Shown here: positions 1 through 11,639 of the stretch, one piece after another
How the letters are laid out: the number at the start of each line of letters is the position of its first letter
Numbering within the stretch: the first letter of the stretch is position 1
Assembly: GCA_030549495.1 (NCBI GenBank)
Contig: JAUIRK010000875.1
Location: 1,081,501 to 1,145,500, forward strand
Direction: 5' to 3'
Length of the DNA stretch: 64,000 bases
Source of the DNA: Nectonema munidae
Lineage: Eukaryota; Nematomorpha; Nectonematoida; Nectonematidae
Notes under the pieces: model-generated
Databases searched by the model: none
Told to the model about the DNA's origin: nothing
The model's input: only the letters and a program-made list of their open reading frames with translations
Program-made: the position numbers and the translations under genes

Positions 1-110
1 AGTGTATCCTAAGATTTACCTATAGTTTGCTTTGCTGTTTGTACGCTATATTAATTAACTCTTCAGCCGGTCTTCTGTTTACATGCAATCTTTTAATTTC
101 TTTTATCAAG

Positions 111-251
111 AATGAATTAAACTTGCTACGAGGAGACGTTCAGAACTTATCTGACAACTTTAAAGTATACAAACAACGTGTCCACGAATTGATTGCAAAT
201 GATCTAAATGAAATTGCCAGTGCTTTTGGGCAAGAACAAGTAGACGTCAAG
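111..251 (+). CDS. Khc: Kinesin heavy chain, first exon visible in window
   Basis: 47 codons, phase 0 at both ends, acceptor ATCAAG and donor GTAAAC. Stalk coiled coil ending in [12 protein letters not shown], which corresponds to the DLAEIG region of vertebrate KIF5. Confidence 0.85.
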
Positions 252-3200
252 GTAAACATTTCATTTCAAAGTGTATTTAATATACCAAGATTAATATCAT
301 AAACTGTACCTAACAGGTTTAAAATTTAATTGCCTAGGATGTTGTTTTATTGAATTCCTTTAAATCATATTACTGCCTTTTCATATTTTGATTTTAAAGC
401 AGATTAATGATTTTAAACTCATATGCAGCATATATTTTAAATATGCTTATTTGCATTTGTTTAGCCATCTCTTGAACTAATAAATGGAAAAATCGACGAA
501 GAATTTACAGTGGCTCGCTTATTCATCAATAAAATGAAGATGAAAATTGAAAGTCTAACTACGGTATATCTCATTTTGTCATGATCTGAAGATTAATTTG
601 CCAAATTGTTTATCCAGTTTGTAACGCTCAATCATTCGAAATATTGAAAATGACACTTTTAGACTAGTCACCTTTCTACCCCTCTTACTATGCACATTTT
701 TTAATGAATCAAAATTTTAAGTATCTAATAATCAATTTTGTTTTTTATATTAATTATACATGTGTGAAATCAATTTCAATAAGATGATCACATTTGTGTA
801 TTCTTTTCACGTTCTCAAAATTATTGGGGGACATCAAATTTCCAAGCAATCCTTTTAAATAGAGTGTATACAGCTTAACAAATGAATATTATCATAGGGT
901 TTCAAAATTGGAAAATAATTGGGGAGGGAGAGGGGTGGCGAATAGGCCCTTTGCACCCCCCCCCCCCGAATGTGCGCCCCTGGCCACTTTTCAGTGGCGT
1001 ATCAATCTTTAATGCCACCTGGGATGGATAATAATTTTGCCACCTCTCACAATTTTAAATATCCTAAAAATCTCAAAATTTAATAATATAGGTATACAGC
1101 TATAGAAAGTTGGAATAAAAAATGTAGCAAGCCATTACTTACTATTTAAGTCTAAAATATCGCGATCAAACTTTTATTGATGATACAAATAAAGTTTCCA
1201 ACCTCGGCGGACCGCTCCGCCCGTTCCTCTTCATACCCTACTTCCACTTATTTTCTTTGTGGAGTAAATTTTATGTGAACATTTTTAACTCCTTAAGTTT
1301 AACTACCGAACAAATGAAAAAATGTATCATTTAATTAATGCCTAGCTAATATCCTTCTCTGCTTGATATACAAAAAAAATGATAAATTCAGAGATCATAA
1401 GTGAAAGATATAGATTCTCAAGTAAAACAAGTTATTGTAGTAGATATACAAAAGTTTACGGTAGCTCGGTTGCTTTTTACCACGTTCCTCTGATACTTAT
1501 AATACGCACATCAAAATCTAAGTTTTATTTTAGAATTGCTCAGAGTTAAAAGATTTAAATGAAAAACTTGATAAGAAAGTGAATCAAAGTGAGAGAGAAA
1601 TTTCAGGAAATAAAGCCTTGGTTAAACAAGTAAATCAATTCACATACTATTAAAGTTATCTCTTTCATAATTTTCATTTTGTAAATTCGATCTTTCAGCT
1701 TGAAACCAAGGTGAAGACGCTATCAGAGTCTATGAGAGAAATTGATATAAAAAAGAGGAAGCTGGAAGAAAATATTGACACTATAAATGAAGAATGTGCA
1801 AAGTTGAGGACAAAGGGTATATTTTTTGGAATTTATTTATAATATTCTCTTTGATGGATAAACTTTTAAGATTTTCAAACTCTCAATAGTAAAAAGAGAG
1901 TTTAATTTTTTAATCCAAATGTGAGCACAAGAATATCCACGATCTCTATTTATACAAATCTGAATCATAATGAAATCCAAGCTTGATACTTTTTCCTGAT
2001 ATTACATCAGAAAAAAACATATTCTATCTTTTTCTTGACCTTGAACGAATAGAGGATGTGCTTAGGTCAGAACCTAGGGTGACATCTTCCCTCACACCTT
2101 GCTCTATAACTAGTTGCGTGACTGTGTTGAGCGTTCATTTTTACTTCTCCGAATTCACACTTTAATACGTTGTATAAATTTTTTCTTTCCCTTAAGTCCA
2201 AAAGAGTTTGGAATCGCGCTTATACTCTAGTGCAGGGGCTGGGAACCTTTTTGACTAAAAGAGCCCAAAAAACACATATTTTAAAATCATAAAATTTTTT
2301 ATGAAATAAATAAAAAGAATGGGCTACCTTTCTATTTCTTTTCTTGCTACTTCTTCTTAGCTCACTTGATAAGTGTATGAATACGTTTCATATGTCTACA
2401 GTGATTCCGTTGTGTCTTTATAGCTCTCAAATTAATCATAAAGGAACGGAATAGGACGGAAAGCTTAGCTTTGCTTTGTCCTGATATCGATTTATATTCG
2501 AGAATATGCGGTACTTTTGTCAGTTAGTTAAAAACTAAATAATACTTAATTTAGCGGTGTACACTTTTTTAGACGAAATTATTAAGTTTCTCAAAATTAA
2601 ATGTTAACTTTTCAATATTAAACCTGTTTTTATGATGAAAATTATTAGATGAGGTGGCACTCAACCATTGAAAAGACGTGCAAATTATAAGAAAAGTTAA
2701 TTGATGTGGTAAACAGCTATGAATGGAGAAAGCTGATCAAAAACATCGGCCCCACATAGAAGTCGAAAAAGAAGAATATAAATTGGTGTGGTTAATAGGT
2801 CACTTTTCCGACAAAACCTTTTTTATTACACTGTCTACGTATGAAATCATGTGTAAATATTATTCTCGATATCGCTTGCATTGTTTTCCATGTCTTGTTA
2901 TTAAAAACATTTCCTATGTTTATTCATCTAACACCGTTCCATTATCAATATCATTTTTATCAACGTCACGAATGGGCGTCCTCTAAGGGTGACAAACAAG
3001 TCATTTGACCCACCCTACCCCTCGCCACTCTGGATTATAAATATTTGTACTTTTTTTGAAGCCATGGATAATTATTTTCTAGCATAATTTTAATTGTGAT
3101 GGAAAATACCATTGTTTAAGTTATATAGTTAACTTTATATAATTTAAGAGGAGTTTTTTAATTTATTTAAAAAATAAAAACTTATTTTTTAAAATAAGTT

Positions 3201-6200
3201 TTTTTAACTTATTTTAATTAAACTTTGTTATTATTTTTACCTTTATTTTATACTAAATAAAGGATATTAATTTTTCAATAATCTCAAATTTCATTTCTTA
3301 TTTTTTGTCTTCTTTTTTATAACAGATATATCAACTCTTTTCTTTACCCCTCCAAGTATGTTTTTACAGCGCACGCATACTGATATTTCCGCACGTAAAA
3401 CCGAGTAAATTTGGGCGTGTTAAAATGTATTATCCCATAGTTTGAAAAAGGCATATTTTGGGATGCGATTCCGATATTTAAAAAATACGATTCTCTCGAG
3501 TCTGATTACTTGTCCCATAACTACTTTAGATGTTATATACAAGATTTACATATGTTGAAGAGTCCGTATTTGTGAATCGTCTACGGACCTTGATTTTGGA
3601 AATTCTTTGACTCAACACTCTTAGCATTCAAAATAAACTCTGGTAATTAAAAAATAATAATGTTTGCCTAGTGCACAGTAAATGGGAGAAGTGTTTGCAA
3701 TTACTTTCGTTGAAATTTTAATTGCGTCAAGAGTTTAAATTATTAAACTCTGGAAAATATTTCCTAATTCTGCGAATCATAACTTGATACGCCTGAACCT
3801 TCTTATTTATGTTATTTTCAACATAGAGAGTCACTCTTGTATCGCAATTTAAATTCTTAGAAAATAGCGAAGAAAAGGCGATCGAAGAAAATGCAAAACA
3901 TGGCCTGAAAGTGCAAATTGAGGCGTTGCAAGAAACACATCACAAACAAATCAATACGCTTAGAGTAGAGATAGACTGTAAGCAAAGTCAAATTAGTGAA
4001 CTTGAAGAAAATAATCAATCAATTAGCCTTCAACTCGCCAAATTGAACGCTGAATACGACAAACTTAAGCAAGTAATCAATCTCTCTTTTTTTTTTAATA
4101 TTTGTCGCGTTTTCCCTAATTAACTATAATAATTTTTCTTAACAGTTATGCTAATCTCTCATATCGATATTATTATTATTTATTTTTGGGGGCGTGAGTA
4201 ATGTTGGTTAGATACTGGGTTTAGATAACTCAAGGTGTTGGGTTCGATCCTGCATCAAGCCTACTTTCCTCATAGTGCCTCTTGATGAATTTACATTAAA
4301 AAAACATATTTCTCTTTATAATTAATTTTTACGTAAATATAAATAATATATAAACCATTTCAAGTTATAGGTTGTCTTTTAAAATTTGTTCTCGGCTATC
4401 ACTTACCAAAGTAATATAATCGGGATGTATTGGTATGGAAGGAATTGTTAAGGATCGGATTCAAGATGCGATAGTGAAGAATCCCTCGCAAGAGAACCAA
4501 AAAGGATACCAATATTTAATAAGGATAAGCTGAATTTGCTTATTATCCAACTGAACCGTGAAACATATGCGCTCAGAAAAGTTTTTATTCTTTATATCTT
4601 GTTATAATTAACAAGTTTTTTGAAAAAAGTAGATTTATCGATTGAATCGTTAAGAGGTTTTAAAAGCACGCACATGAATAAAAGTTTTTAATTTGCACCT
4701 ACATTTTCTCCATATGGGATATGTGAAATATTTATAACGCCTATTTTCATGAATGAGTATAAAGAAATTAATATATGTGTATCGAAAGTTGAGGCAGATT
4801 TTTAATTTTCCAAAATTTAAAGTCCAATATTTGGGATTATTTGAATGTTATGCAATAGTTATACAAAACAAATCGAATATACTATGCCTTCTTTCATTTT
4901 AAAAGTTTAAACAAACTTAAGATTACCACCACAAATTCATTTTGAGTCTCTCATTTGCAAGATAAAAATAGATTTGGGATTCTTTTCATACTTTATTTAA
5001 TAACCCAAAAGTTATCTATATCGAAACCATTTTTTACATTGGAACAGGTTGGTTTTCTTCAAAATTTTTCATTAAATCTACAAAGATAAAGAATATAAAA
5101 ATTGAAAGAAAATTAATTACTTCAAAAATGTAATATTTTGATTACTATTGCAAAATCAATTATTATTAGTATCGTTAATATTAAAATTAACGGACGATAT
5201 ATGTGTATTACTGTGACATTTAACCAAAATCTCAAAACTTTTCCAAATCTTGATCTTTTTTGAACAAATTAAAAATAAGAAAATGTATTTCAATGTTTTG
5301 AAATAAATCATTTTTTGAAAATGTTGAGTAAATCTTTTATTTAAAACAAAATACAAGCAATAATATTTCGGTCACTATTATACACTCAGCAAGCATGACA
5401 CTCCACACTTTCATTTACGTCATATAATATATCTGAAGAAGGTCATAGTGACCGAAATATTATTGCTGGTATTTTGTTTTAAATAAAAGATAGCTTAAGC
5501 TTGCTAAGATCATTCAATTTAATCTCTCCAAGAAGACTCACAGAATAAATACTTCGTTTTTGGAAAATGATTTTTTTTCATTATTTATTTTAAGTGATAA
5601 TGCCTCTGTAGCTAATTTAAATTCATCATAAAAGTTGATAACTTCTAATAATTCTTAAGAGAGGATACAAGTACATGTTAAAAGAAAAGGACCTAAAACA
5701 GATCCTTGAGGTACTCCATATATAGAAGGTAGAGAACTTGATTGAAAACCATCAATATTTACAAGCAGGGCTCTTTCTGATAAATAGGAATCAAACCAAT
5801 CCAATGCAGAGCCAGTGATATCAATTTCTTGGTTCAAGATTTTAAGTAGAATTTTGTGTTCAAGTGTGTCAAATGCACCTTTAAGATCAAAAGATAATAA
5901 AAGCGTACAACAATCTTTGCCCATATTTCATTTAATTTTGGAAACAATGTCAAGGAGTAGAGTTTCAGTGCTGTGATTCTTTCTATAAGCAGATATATTT
6001 TCAATGAAAACTCATTATCATACATATGTTTAGGGATTCTTTTTAAAACATCTCATGTAAAAAAATTTATCATGTTATTAATTGAACAGCTAATTCTTAC
6101 TGCCCTTTGACTTTTTATAATTATACATTTCCTATCTTATTGAGAAATTACAAAAATTTTGCTTTTTTTGTGTAATTCTTCTTTGTCAGATAATTCTCTC

Positions 6201-9200
6201 TCTAGAGAGACTTGTAATACTTGTTTGTCAAATAATCATCATGTTCCTGACTTAGAGGTAGTGCATTGAATACACGTTAAAATATTCTATTCATTTTATA
6301 TAGTTTGTTACTTGTTAATTAAAAATGGTGGTAAACCACCATTTTGGGGACCACTGGTATAGCTGCTTAATCACTTTTCTGCCTGGTTTTTTCAAAAGCT
6401 ACAATATTATTTTGTATATCCTTCATTCTTGAAACAGGAAGAGAAGGAGAAGAGCGAGATGCTTCGCGAAGTAAAGCAGCAGGAAGACAGGCGGAAGCAA
6501 GCGAAAAAGGATATGAAGGGCTTGGAGGAGACCGTTGCTAAGGAGTTGCAGACTCTTCACGTTTTGCGCAAACTCTTCATCCAAGATCTTAATAACAGAT
6601 TCACAAAAAAGCCCTCTCTCTCAACAAGTAATTCTTCTTGCTTTGCCATTTGCCTTTCTATTCGTGTATGGTTGGTGGTGGGCGCTTCCTGACGCAGTAT
6701 AAAATTACTCTACAATGCTTTCATTTCGCGGCAAATTATGTTTTGAAAACAAATTCGCGAATATACTTTTCTAAAATTTTTAAAATTATTTTTTTATTTT
6801 ACAATATTTCAAATGTCATAAAAGATTATTCTTATTTATAAAAAAAACTTCAAACGTTTTTTTTTTATTTTAGGGAAACTTTTGTGGGATTTAATTTCGA
6901 GAAATTAAATTGCTCCCTAAAATTTCTTTCTTTTTACAGTATTAAGATGTTCTACCGCGCTTTTTCAACGTATCTGGAGTTACTGTCGGTTGGATATAGT
7001 GCCGTAGTTTAGAGAAGGAGGTGTCTGAAGTTGTGCCCCTATCCCCGTAAAAAAAATTTTTAACAAAAACTTACTAACTGAATCAGTCCAATGTTAGAGT
7101 TATATATGAGAGGATGCGTTAATGCTGATAACTTCAATTTTTGGAACCTTGAAAAAAAAATATCAGACCAAATCAATTTTCTAAAACTTCGTGTAAAATA
7201 GTTGAACATCAGGAAAGAAGATTTTGATAAAGAAAAAACGCTTTCAAATATATTTTATTCCAATTTTCAAAGCGATATTTTGATGTAATTATATACTTGG
7301 TCATTATTTACAACTTTACAAGTGATTTGTTGTAATAGCTAATAAAAATTATTCTTTATTAGATGTATTCTCATTTATTGTAGGTAAGTATTAAAAGTTA
7401 TAATTTTTAAATTCAATACTTTTAACTGAACATCTTTTTGGCTTTTAAATTTATTTTCTAGCTTTTCGTTCTCTAATTTTTTCTCTTTTTTTTTGGAAAT
7501 TTTAAAAATTATATTTTCAATGTTATCACTAAATGATATCAATGGAATATAAAGTGATTTGCTTAATTTCACTCTAAGTATCAAAAGGTTAAAAAGTAGA
7601 ATATATAAAAAAAAAAATGAATTTTTGCCTATTTTACTTGGGGATGGGTTAAATTTAGCCCCATTCTCAAATAACTCCAAAACTGCACATCCTATGTACA
7701 ATTTCTCTTGGATTTTTTAACTAAATTTAACTTAGACAAAAATTATTTAGCGAAAAAAGTTGGAAATTTTTGCTCACGAGATAATAATCATTCTGACAAG
7801 ACACTCTAAAATTCAGAATTTCTATGTATATTTAGATATTGGAATTTTTGTCCATTTTCTGTAAGTCGTTGCGTTTTTACGACACAATCTGACAATATAT
7901 ACATGTGTTCTACTCAAAAGTAAAAGAAAACACCTCATTCATACACTCAAAGAAATCATATAAGAAACACTTTTTGGAAATGAACGATAGAGTCGAAAAA
8001 GAATGACGTGAGCAATATTTGATGACATCATCAAGTTACCAAACCTAACAATAATCCAGAATAAATATGTTAAGAATTGATGAGTATATAATGTCTAGCG
8101 TCTAGATAAGCTTAAATGGGTGTAAATTACCATCCCTCCTTTTTCAAATTTAGATAGGGTTAATTAATACATTTTTAGTGACTTTAATTCCCTAAATAGA
8201 ACTTCCAGAGCAGTGCCTTCCAAACTGTAGTCCGCGGGCCTCTAGGGGCCCGTGAAGATTTTATTAGGGGTCCGCTAACGATTTTGAATCATATATATAT
8301 TTAAAAAGAAAATTAAAACTATTTTTTCCAATACATACACACTCCCTATTACTTTTAATGATTAATTTTTTGATGATTATAGATAACTCTGATCAAGAGG
8401 TTAAAATTTGACCAATAGTGTTGTATTTTCTTACATTATTTTATCTACTGCTTTAAAAGAAGTCTAACTGGCAATAATGATTGCAACTTTCTTATAAAAA
8501 AAATAATTTAATCAGAAACTTTAATAGAATGGGAGTTTTATCGTGAGGGGTCCGAATGATAAATATTTTGGTGTAAGGGATCCCTGGGATAAGAAACTGT
8601 TCTAGAGTATAGACTATCAATATCAAAAATAAAATTCTTCGGCTCTACATTAGATATCTCTTGATTATTTCGGTTGTTAACAGTTTAATCGCATATTTCC
8701 GTTAACTTTTAATTTCTACTCAACTAGTGTGTATGAATAACGGTTAATTAAATGTTTTTGTAACTTTGACATCCTGGTTTTAAAGATAAAATCATTTGCG
8801 TTTATGAATGTTTTTCAATCCAGACTGGTGTTTTGCATACACATCGTCCAATTATTCTTAATTTGTACTCACCTAGGAAATGTTTATTATTTTTTCTAAT
8901 TTTGGCATTTTCGCTTTCTACAGTAACAAACAATTCCGATAAAGAAAATCCGAGTGACGCAGTAAACGTGAATGGTTCGGATGATATCGTTAGCAGTCCT
9001 AGTGCGGCTCAACAGAAAATTGTCTTTCTCGAAAATAATCTCGACCAATTGACGCGTGTACACAAACAACTTGTGCGAGACAACGCCGACCTGAGGTAAT
9101 CTTCTTCACTCACTACAATCTTTTTTTCAATAAAATTACTAGCGTAATTTTAAGCGTTAAGATATTATTAATTTTATTCAAGTTCTGAATGTCCAATTAT

Positions 9201-11089
9201 TTTCGGAGAAATTAAAATATGTTATCGCTCGTTAATATGGGCTTTATTAGCCTGAATCCTTCATTATACGTATAAATTAGTTTTTTCCTTTACATTTATC
9301 TCCTTTGAATATGCGAAAGATAATAAAAAAAATCACCTTTTTTTTAATAAAAATAATTTGTCATTTGCGTTTAGGGAGTAATCCTAAAGTAATCAAGATT
9401 AGTTATTCCTATTTAAATAAAAAAAAGCCCACTTTACTTACTCAAATTCTCTCAGTATAAACTTGACTCGAACTTTTTCATTGATCCTGCAGGGTGTAGA
9501 CAATTTTTAAATATTTCTTTTAAAATTAGTTGTTTTAGGTTCTTTCGTCTTGCTCTAATTATTTTTCTCGCAAGATATAAAGACTCTTTAGTTCTTCTTC
9601 ATTTATGAAAACCTTCAAGAAGTTTAATTGCTAATTTAATCAATCATTCAATAATATTACCAAATTAAAGATTTCTGGAATACTAAAAGTTCCGGATTAA
9701 CGAAGGCCCTAATTAGTGATTTACGGGATAGAGGTAGTCAACTGTATAACATACCATTTTGGAGTATCAATGATCGCATGTGGTGGCATACGATTCTCAA
9801 AAAAACTAAATTAGTAGAAGATTATCGAAGTTCGGTATGATTTCGATCTTTGATACGTTCTATTTTATCGAAGCCTTGGGTTTCAAGTTCGTTACTTGAG
9901 TGATGATGACATATTCCAGTCAATATGGTTTTGTGATTTATTTGTTCACCACAATCACAGGTAATATAATCAATCGATTAAGAACACCATCTAATGTACA
10001 TACATGAATGATATAAAATCTAATTATTTGAAAGATTAAGAAATAGCAAATTAATTTAATTAATTTGTTCTGAATAAACTGACAACCGCTCTAACTCATC
10101 ATCATCCATTCGCTCTAATAATCAGTTCATTGTCCTTGCGAGCCAAGGTCGACCTTGAATTTGTAGCGACGTCTCCATCTTCCTTTCATTTCAGCATCTT
10201 CCCATCTTTTTTCGGTCTCCTTCTCCTCGCTTGTCCAGTGATGTTTTCATCCCATAGTCTCTTCGTTAGTCTTTGTGGATCCATTCTCTCTAAGTGTTCT
10301 ATCCAACGTAGTTTATGCTCTTCCAAATACTGCTCTATATCTTCCACCCCTGTCATTCTTCTAATCTCTTTGCTTCGCACTTTGTCCAGTAGAGTTTTGC
10401 CTTACATCATTCGTAACATCCTCATCTCAACCAACTGCATGCGTCCACTTCAACCTTCTTCATTGGCCAACGCTCTGCTCCATAACACATAACACTCCTT
10501 ACACACGATTTGTATAGTCTTCCTTTTAACTTCAATGACAAAACTCTGCCGCGCAGTACGCCAGCAATATCATTAAACTTTTTCCAACCAGCTCTAATTC
10601 TTGATATCATCGTTTTTTCAATTTCACCATCTCTTGTTATAACATCACCCAAATAACTTAAAATGGTTTATATGTAAATGTATGTCCCAATCCAAATTGT
10701 ACACAGTAAGGCCGATTCATAAATTGTTGTGTACTTGTCAAGCATTATGCAAATTGAGGAATAAATTTGAATAGTCAAATTCATCGGTAGAGTGACATAT
10801 AAATACTCATTTAAGATGTGAATTGCCAAAGTTGGAAAAAAGGCTGCGAACAACGATGGACCGCGTGAAAACACTGGAAACAGCACTACGCGACGCCAAG
10901 GAGTGTGCAATGAAGGATAGAAAACGCTATCAATCCGAAGTGGAGAAGATAAAGGAGGCTGTGCGCCAAAAAAACCTTGCTCGCAACCGAATTCACTCAG
11001 CAACGATAGCTAAGCCGATTCGCGCTGGTCACCAACCCCAACCGCCCTCAGCCAATGTGATAACAAAAACCGCTTTTATGCCCATCTGA
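111..11089 (+). CDS. Khc: Kinesin-1 heavy chain (KIF5/Khc), 3' half of gene, 8 exons
   Basis: Codes for the force-generating chain of conventional kinesin, which carries cargo toward microtubule plus ends in the cytoplasm. Only the stalk and tail are here; the motor domain must lie on exons before the window. Exons with GT/AG borders: 111-251, 465-563, 1534-1629, 1699-1816, 3861-4072, 6438-6627, 8924-9095, 10816-11089 (TGA at 11087). The phases agree at every junction and give 433 residues. Recognisable blocks in order are [11 protein letters not shown] and [10 protein letters not shown] (stalk), [20 protein letters not shown] (light-chain-binding heptads), [57 protein letters not shown] and the regulatory tail motif IAKPIR, which in this family folds back to inhibit the motor. 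These match KIF5/Khc in order and spacing. Introns hold LINE, hAT and SINE insertions. Identification is firm; exact splice sites are inferred by eye. Confidence 0.95.
465..563 (+). CDS. Khc: Kinesin heavy chain, stalk exon
   Basis: 33 codons, phase 0 at both ends, acceptor TTTAG and donor GTATAT. Carries the conserved [12 protein letters not shown] block of KIF5 proteins. Confidence 0.9.
780..1010. repeat. Ends of hAT-like short elements in a kinesin intron
   Basis: A C-rich end at about 920-985, read on the minus strand as GTGGCCAGGGGCGCACATTC, is followed directly by CAGTGGCGTATCAATC at 991. Both look like the CAGTGGCG termini of non-autonomous hAT elements. I could not pair the ends with confidence. 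The run of C near 957-966 lies inside the first one. Confidence 0.35.
1534..1629 (+). CDS. Khc: Kinesin heavy chain, stalk exon
   Basis: 32 codons, phase 0 at both ends, acceptor TTTTAG and donor GTAAAT. Charged coiled coil matching the KQLESTQTE region of KIF5. Confidence 0.85.
1699..1816 (+). CDS. Khc: Kinesin heavy chain, stalk exon
   Basis: 39 codons plus one base, acceptor CTTTCAG and donor GTATAT. Contains [20 protein letters not shown], the counterpart of the KIKSLTEYLQ block of KIF5. Confidence 0.88.
1817..3860. other. Kinesin intron with one hAT-like terminus
   Basis: Mostly AT-rich sequence. CAGGGGCTGGGAACC at 2233 resembles the outer end of hAT elements (CAGGGGTCGGCAACC type) and is preceded by CTCTAGTG, a possible 8-bp target site; no matching right end was found. 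An 87-codon frame at 2723-2986 resembles nothing I know. Confidence 0.35.
3861..4072 (+). CDS. Khc: Kinesin heavy chain, stalk exon
   Basis: Two bases plus 70 codons; acceptor TTCTTAG and donor GTAATC. Carries [15 protein letters not shown] and [10 protein letters not shown], typical of the distal stalk. Confidence 0.9.
4185..4300 (+). repeat. tRNA-derived SINE, copy 1
   Basis: Starts near GGGGGCGTGAGTAATG and runs through GGTTAGATACTGGG to a good polymerase III B box, GGGTTCGATCC at 4229-4239. The tail includes AGTGCCTCTTGATGAA. The same head and box recur at about 34950-35020 on the minus strand, and related copies lie at 26305 and 56742. Confidence 0.65.
5332..5491. repeat. 47-bp inverted repeat with hammerhead-like core (Penelope-like terminal repeat?)
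   Basis: Arms 5332-5378 and 5445-5491 are reverse complements with one mismatch, separated by 66 bases. On the plus strand CTGAAGA (5433-5439), a GGTCA-TAG-TGACC hairpin (5441-5453) and GAAA (5454-5457) follow the order of a hammerhead ribozyme core (CUGANGA, stem II, GAAA). Penelope-like retroelements are known to carry such motifs in terminal repeats that may be inverted. No Penelope reverse transcriptase is seen here. Stems I and III were not established, so activity is unknown. Confidence 0.5.
5655..6060 (-). mobile_element. LINE reverse transcriptase fragment (CR1/Jockey-like)
   Basis: The longest frame (5655-5924) reads [34 protein letters not shown] and [10 protein letters not shown], the standard motifs of a non-LTR reverse transcriptase: the aspartate of motif A and the template-grip [17 protein letters not shown]-like block continues upstream on the minus strand in another frame, to about 6060, so at least one frameshift is present. 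The catalytic FADD box, endonuclease and 3' end are missing. It lies antisense in a kinesin intron. Confidence 0.8.
6438..6627 (+). CDS. Khc: Kinesin heavy chain, light-chain-binding exon
   Basis: 63 codons plus one base; acceptor GAAACAG and donor GTAATT. Holds [20 protein letters not shown] and KLFIQDL, the heptads that bind kinesin light chains in this family. The reading frame runs on past the donor into intron; the donor was chosen because its phase fits the next exon. Confidence 0.93.
6628..7789. other. Kinesin intron, AT-rich, nothing identified
   Basis: Homopolymer A/T runs and short spurious frames. GTGCCCCTATCCCC near 7035 and GGGGATGGGTTAAATTTAGCCCC near 7640 could be the two ends of a short inverted-repeat element, but the match is weak. 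Confidence 0.25.
7785..7995 (+). repeat. Dispersed repeat, copy A
   Basis: Contains GACAAGACACTCTAAAATTC, TACGACACAATCTGAC, ACTCAAAGAAAT and TTGGAAATGAACGA in this order. The same blocks appear in reverse orientation at 44145-44320. No coding signal; probably a non-autonomous transposon of unknown type. Confidence 0.6.
8212..8599. mobile_element. Non-autonomous hAT element with 8-bp target duplication
   Basis: Left end CAGTGCCTTCCAAACTGTAG followed by a CCGCGGGCC...GGGGCCCG palindrome; right end, read on the minus strand, CAGTTTCTTATCCCAGGGAT. Both resemble hAT termini of the CAGTGGTTCCCAAACTG type. Flanks TTCCAGAG (8204-8211) and TTCTAGAG (8600-8607) are an 8-bp duplication with one change. 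388 bp, no coding capacity, inside a kinesin intron. Confidence 0.75.
8924..9095 (+). CDS. Khc: Kinesin heavy chain, tail exon
   Basis: Acceptor TTTCTACAG and donor GTAATC; phase 1 in, phase 2 out. Begins with a Ser/Asn/Asp-rich linker specific to this gene, then [20 protein letters not shown], one of the best conserved blocks of kinesin-1. Confidence 0.95.
10085..10660 (-). mobile_element. LINE 3' end: reverse transcriptase C-terminal domain
   Basis: Two minus-strand frames (10422-10652 and 10186-10380) give [40 protein letters not shown] and, in the next frame, [20 protein letters not shown] and [12 protein letters not shown]. This is the thumb and C-terminal region of an RTE/CR1-type LINE. 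Its end shows short ATG/ATC-type trinucleotide repeats near 10095-10115, as in RTE-like tails. The upstream break near 10660 fits 5' truncation on insertion; a frameshift separates the two frames. It lies antisense in the last kinesin intron. Confidence 0.85.
10816..11089 (+). CDS. Khc: Kinesin heavy chain, last coding exon
   Basis: Acceptor TTTAAG, stop TGA at 11087-11089. Codes for [38 protein letters not shown], the IAKPIR autoinhibitory motif and a short tail ending in AFMPI. The tail after IAK is shorter than in fly Khc. Confidence 0.95.
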
Positions 11090-11639
11090 GAGTCCTTTCT
11101 TCATTGTTCTCCCCTGCTCTTCCCCTTCTTCGCGGATTCTTCTTTTGCTGGATTTCCTTCATAATAGCATTACATGTTTTGTTTCAGGAGTGCGACAACT
11201 CATCTACTGTTGCATCATCACTTCAAACCACATATACTCATTTTTCAAATTTAATTTATTATCAAAGTGTATTAATTATTATCTATCGCCATCATTTAAT
11301 ATATTAATAGCATAGCGATTTGCAGATGCGCTTGCCTATAAAAAGCAAAAATGAACTCGAGTTATTATTTTTCCTTGAATTAGCGCCACTTTCTTATTTG
11401 TTTGAAAGAGAGCGCTACTCCCACCCATTAAGTTATCATTTTATTATTCTCTTGCAATAATACTTATCTTGAATGATGTTATCTTGTATTTACATAAATA
11501 TTCATCTCATCTAAAGCATAATTTTTCCTTTCCTTAACATATACTTTAAAATGATATAATGTAAGGCGGAGGAGATGTTCTATTCCAACAGTGATTCTGC
11601 TTTGTTTTTACGATATGAATGTGAAGCTTTAGAAATAAA
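11090..11639 (+). other. Probable 3' UTR of kinesin heavy chain
   Basis: No coding signal after the stop. The first clear polyadenylation signal AATAAA is at 11634-11639, about 545 bases downstream. A second AATAAT/AATAAA-rich stretch follows near 11797-11810, so the real end could be slightly further on. Confidence 0.45.

Noticed and set aside
4185-4300. Functional tRNA gene
   Set aside because: B box is good but no cloverleaf with acceptor stem could be closed, and the sequence recurs with SINE-like flanks.
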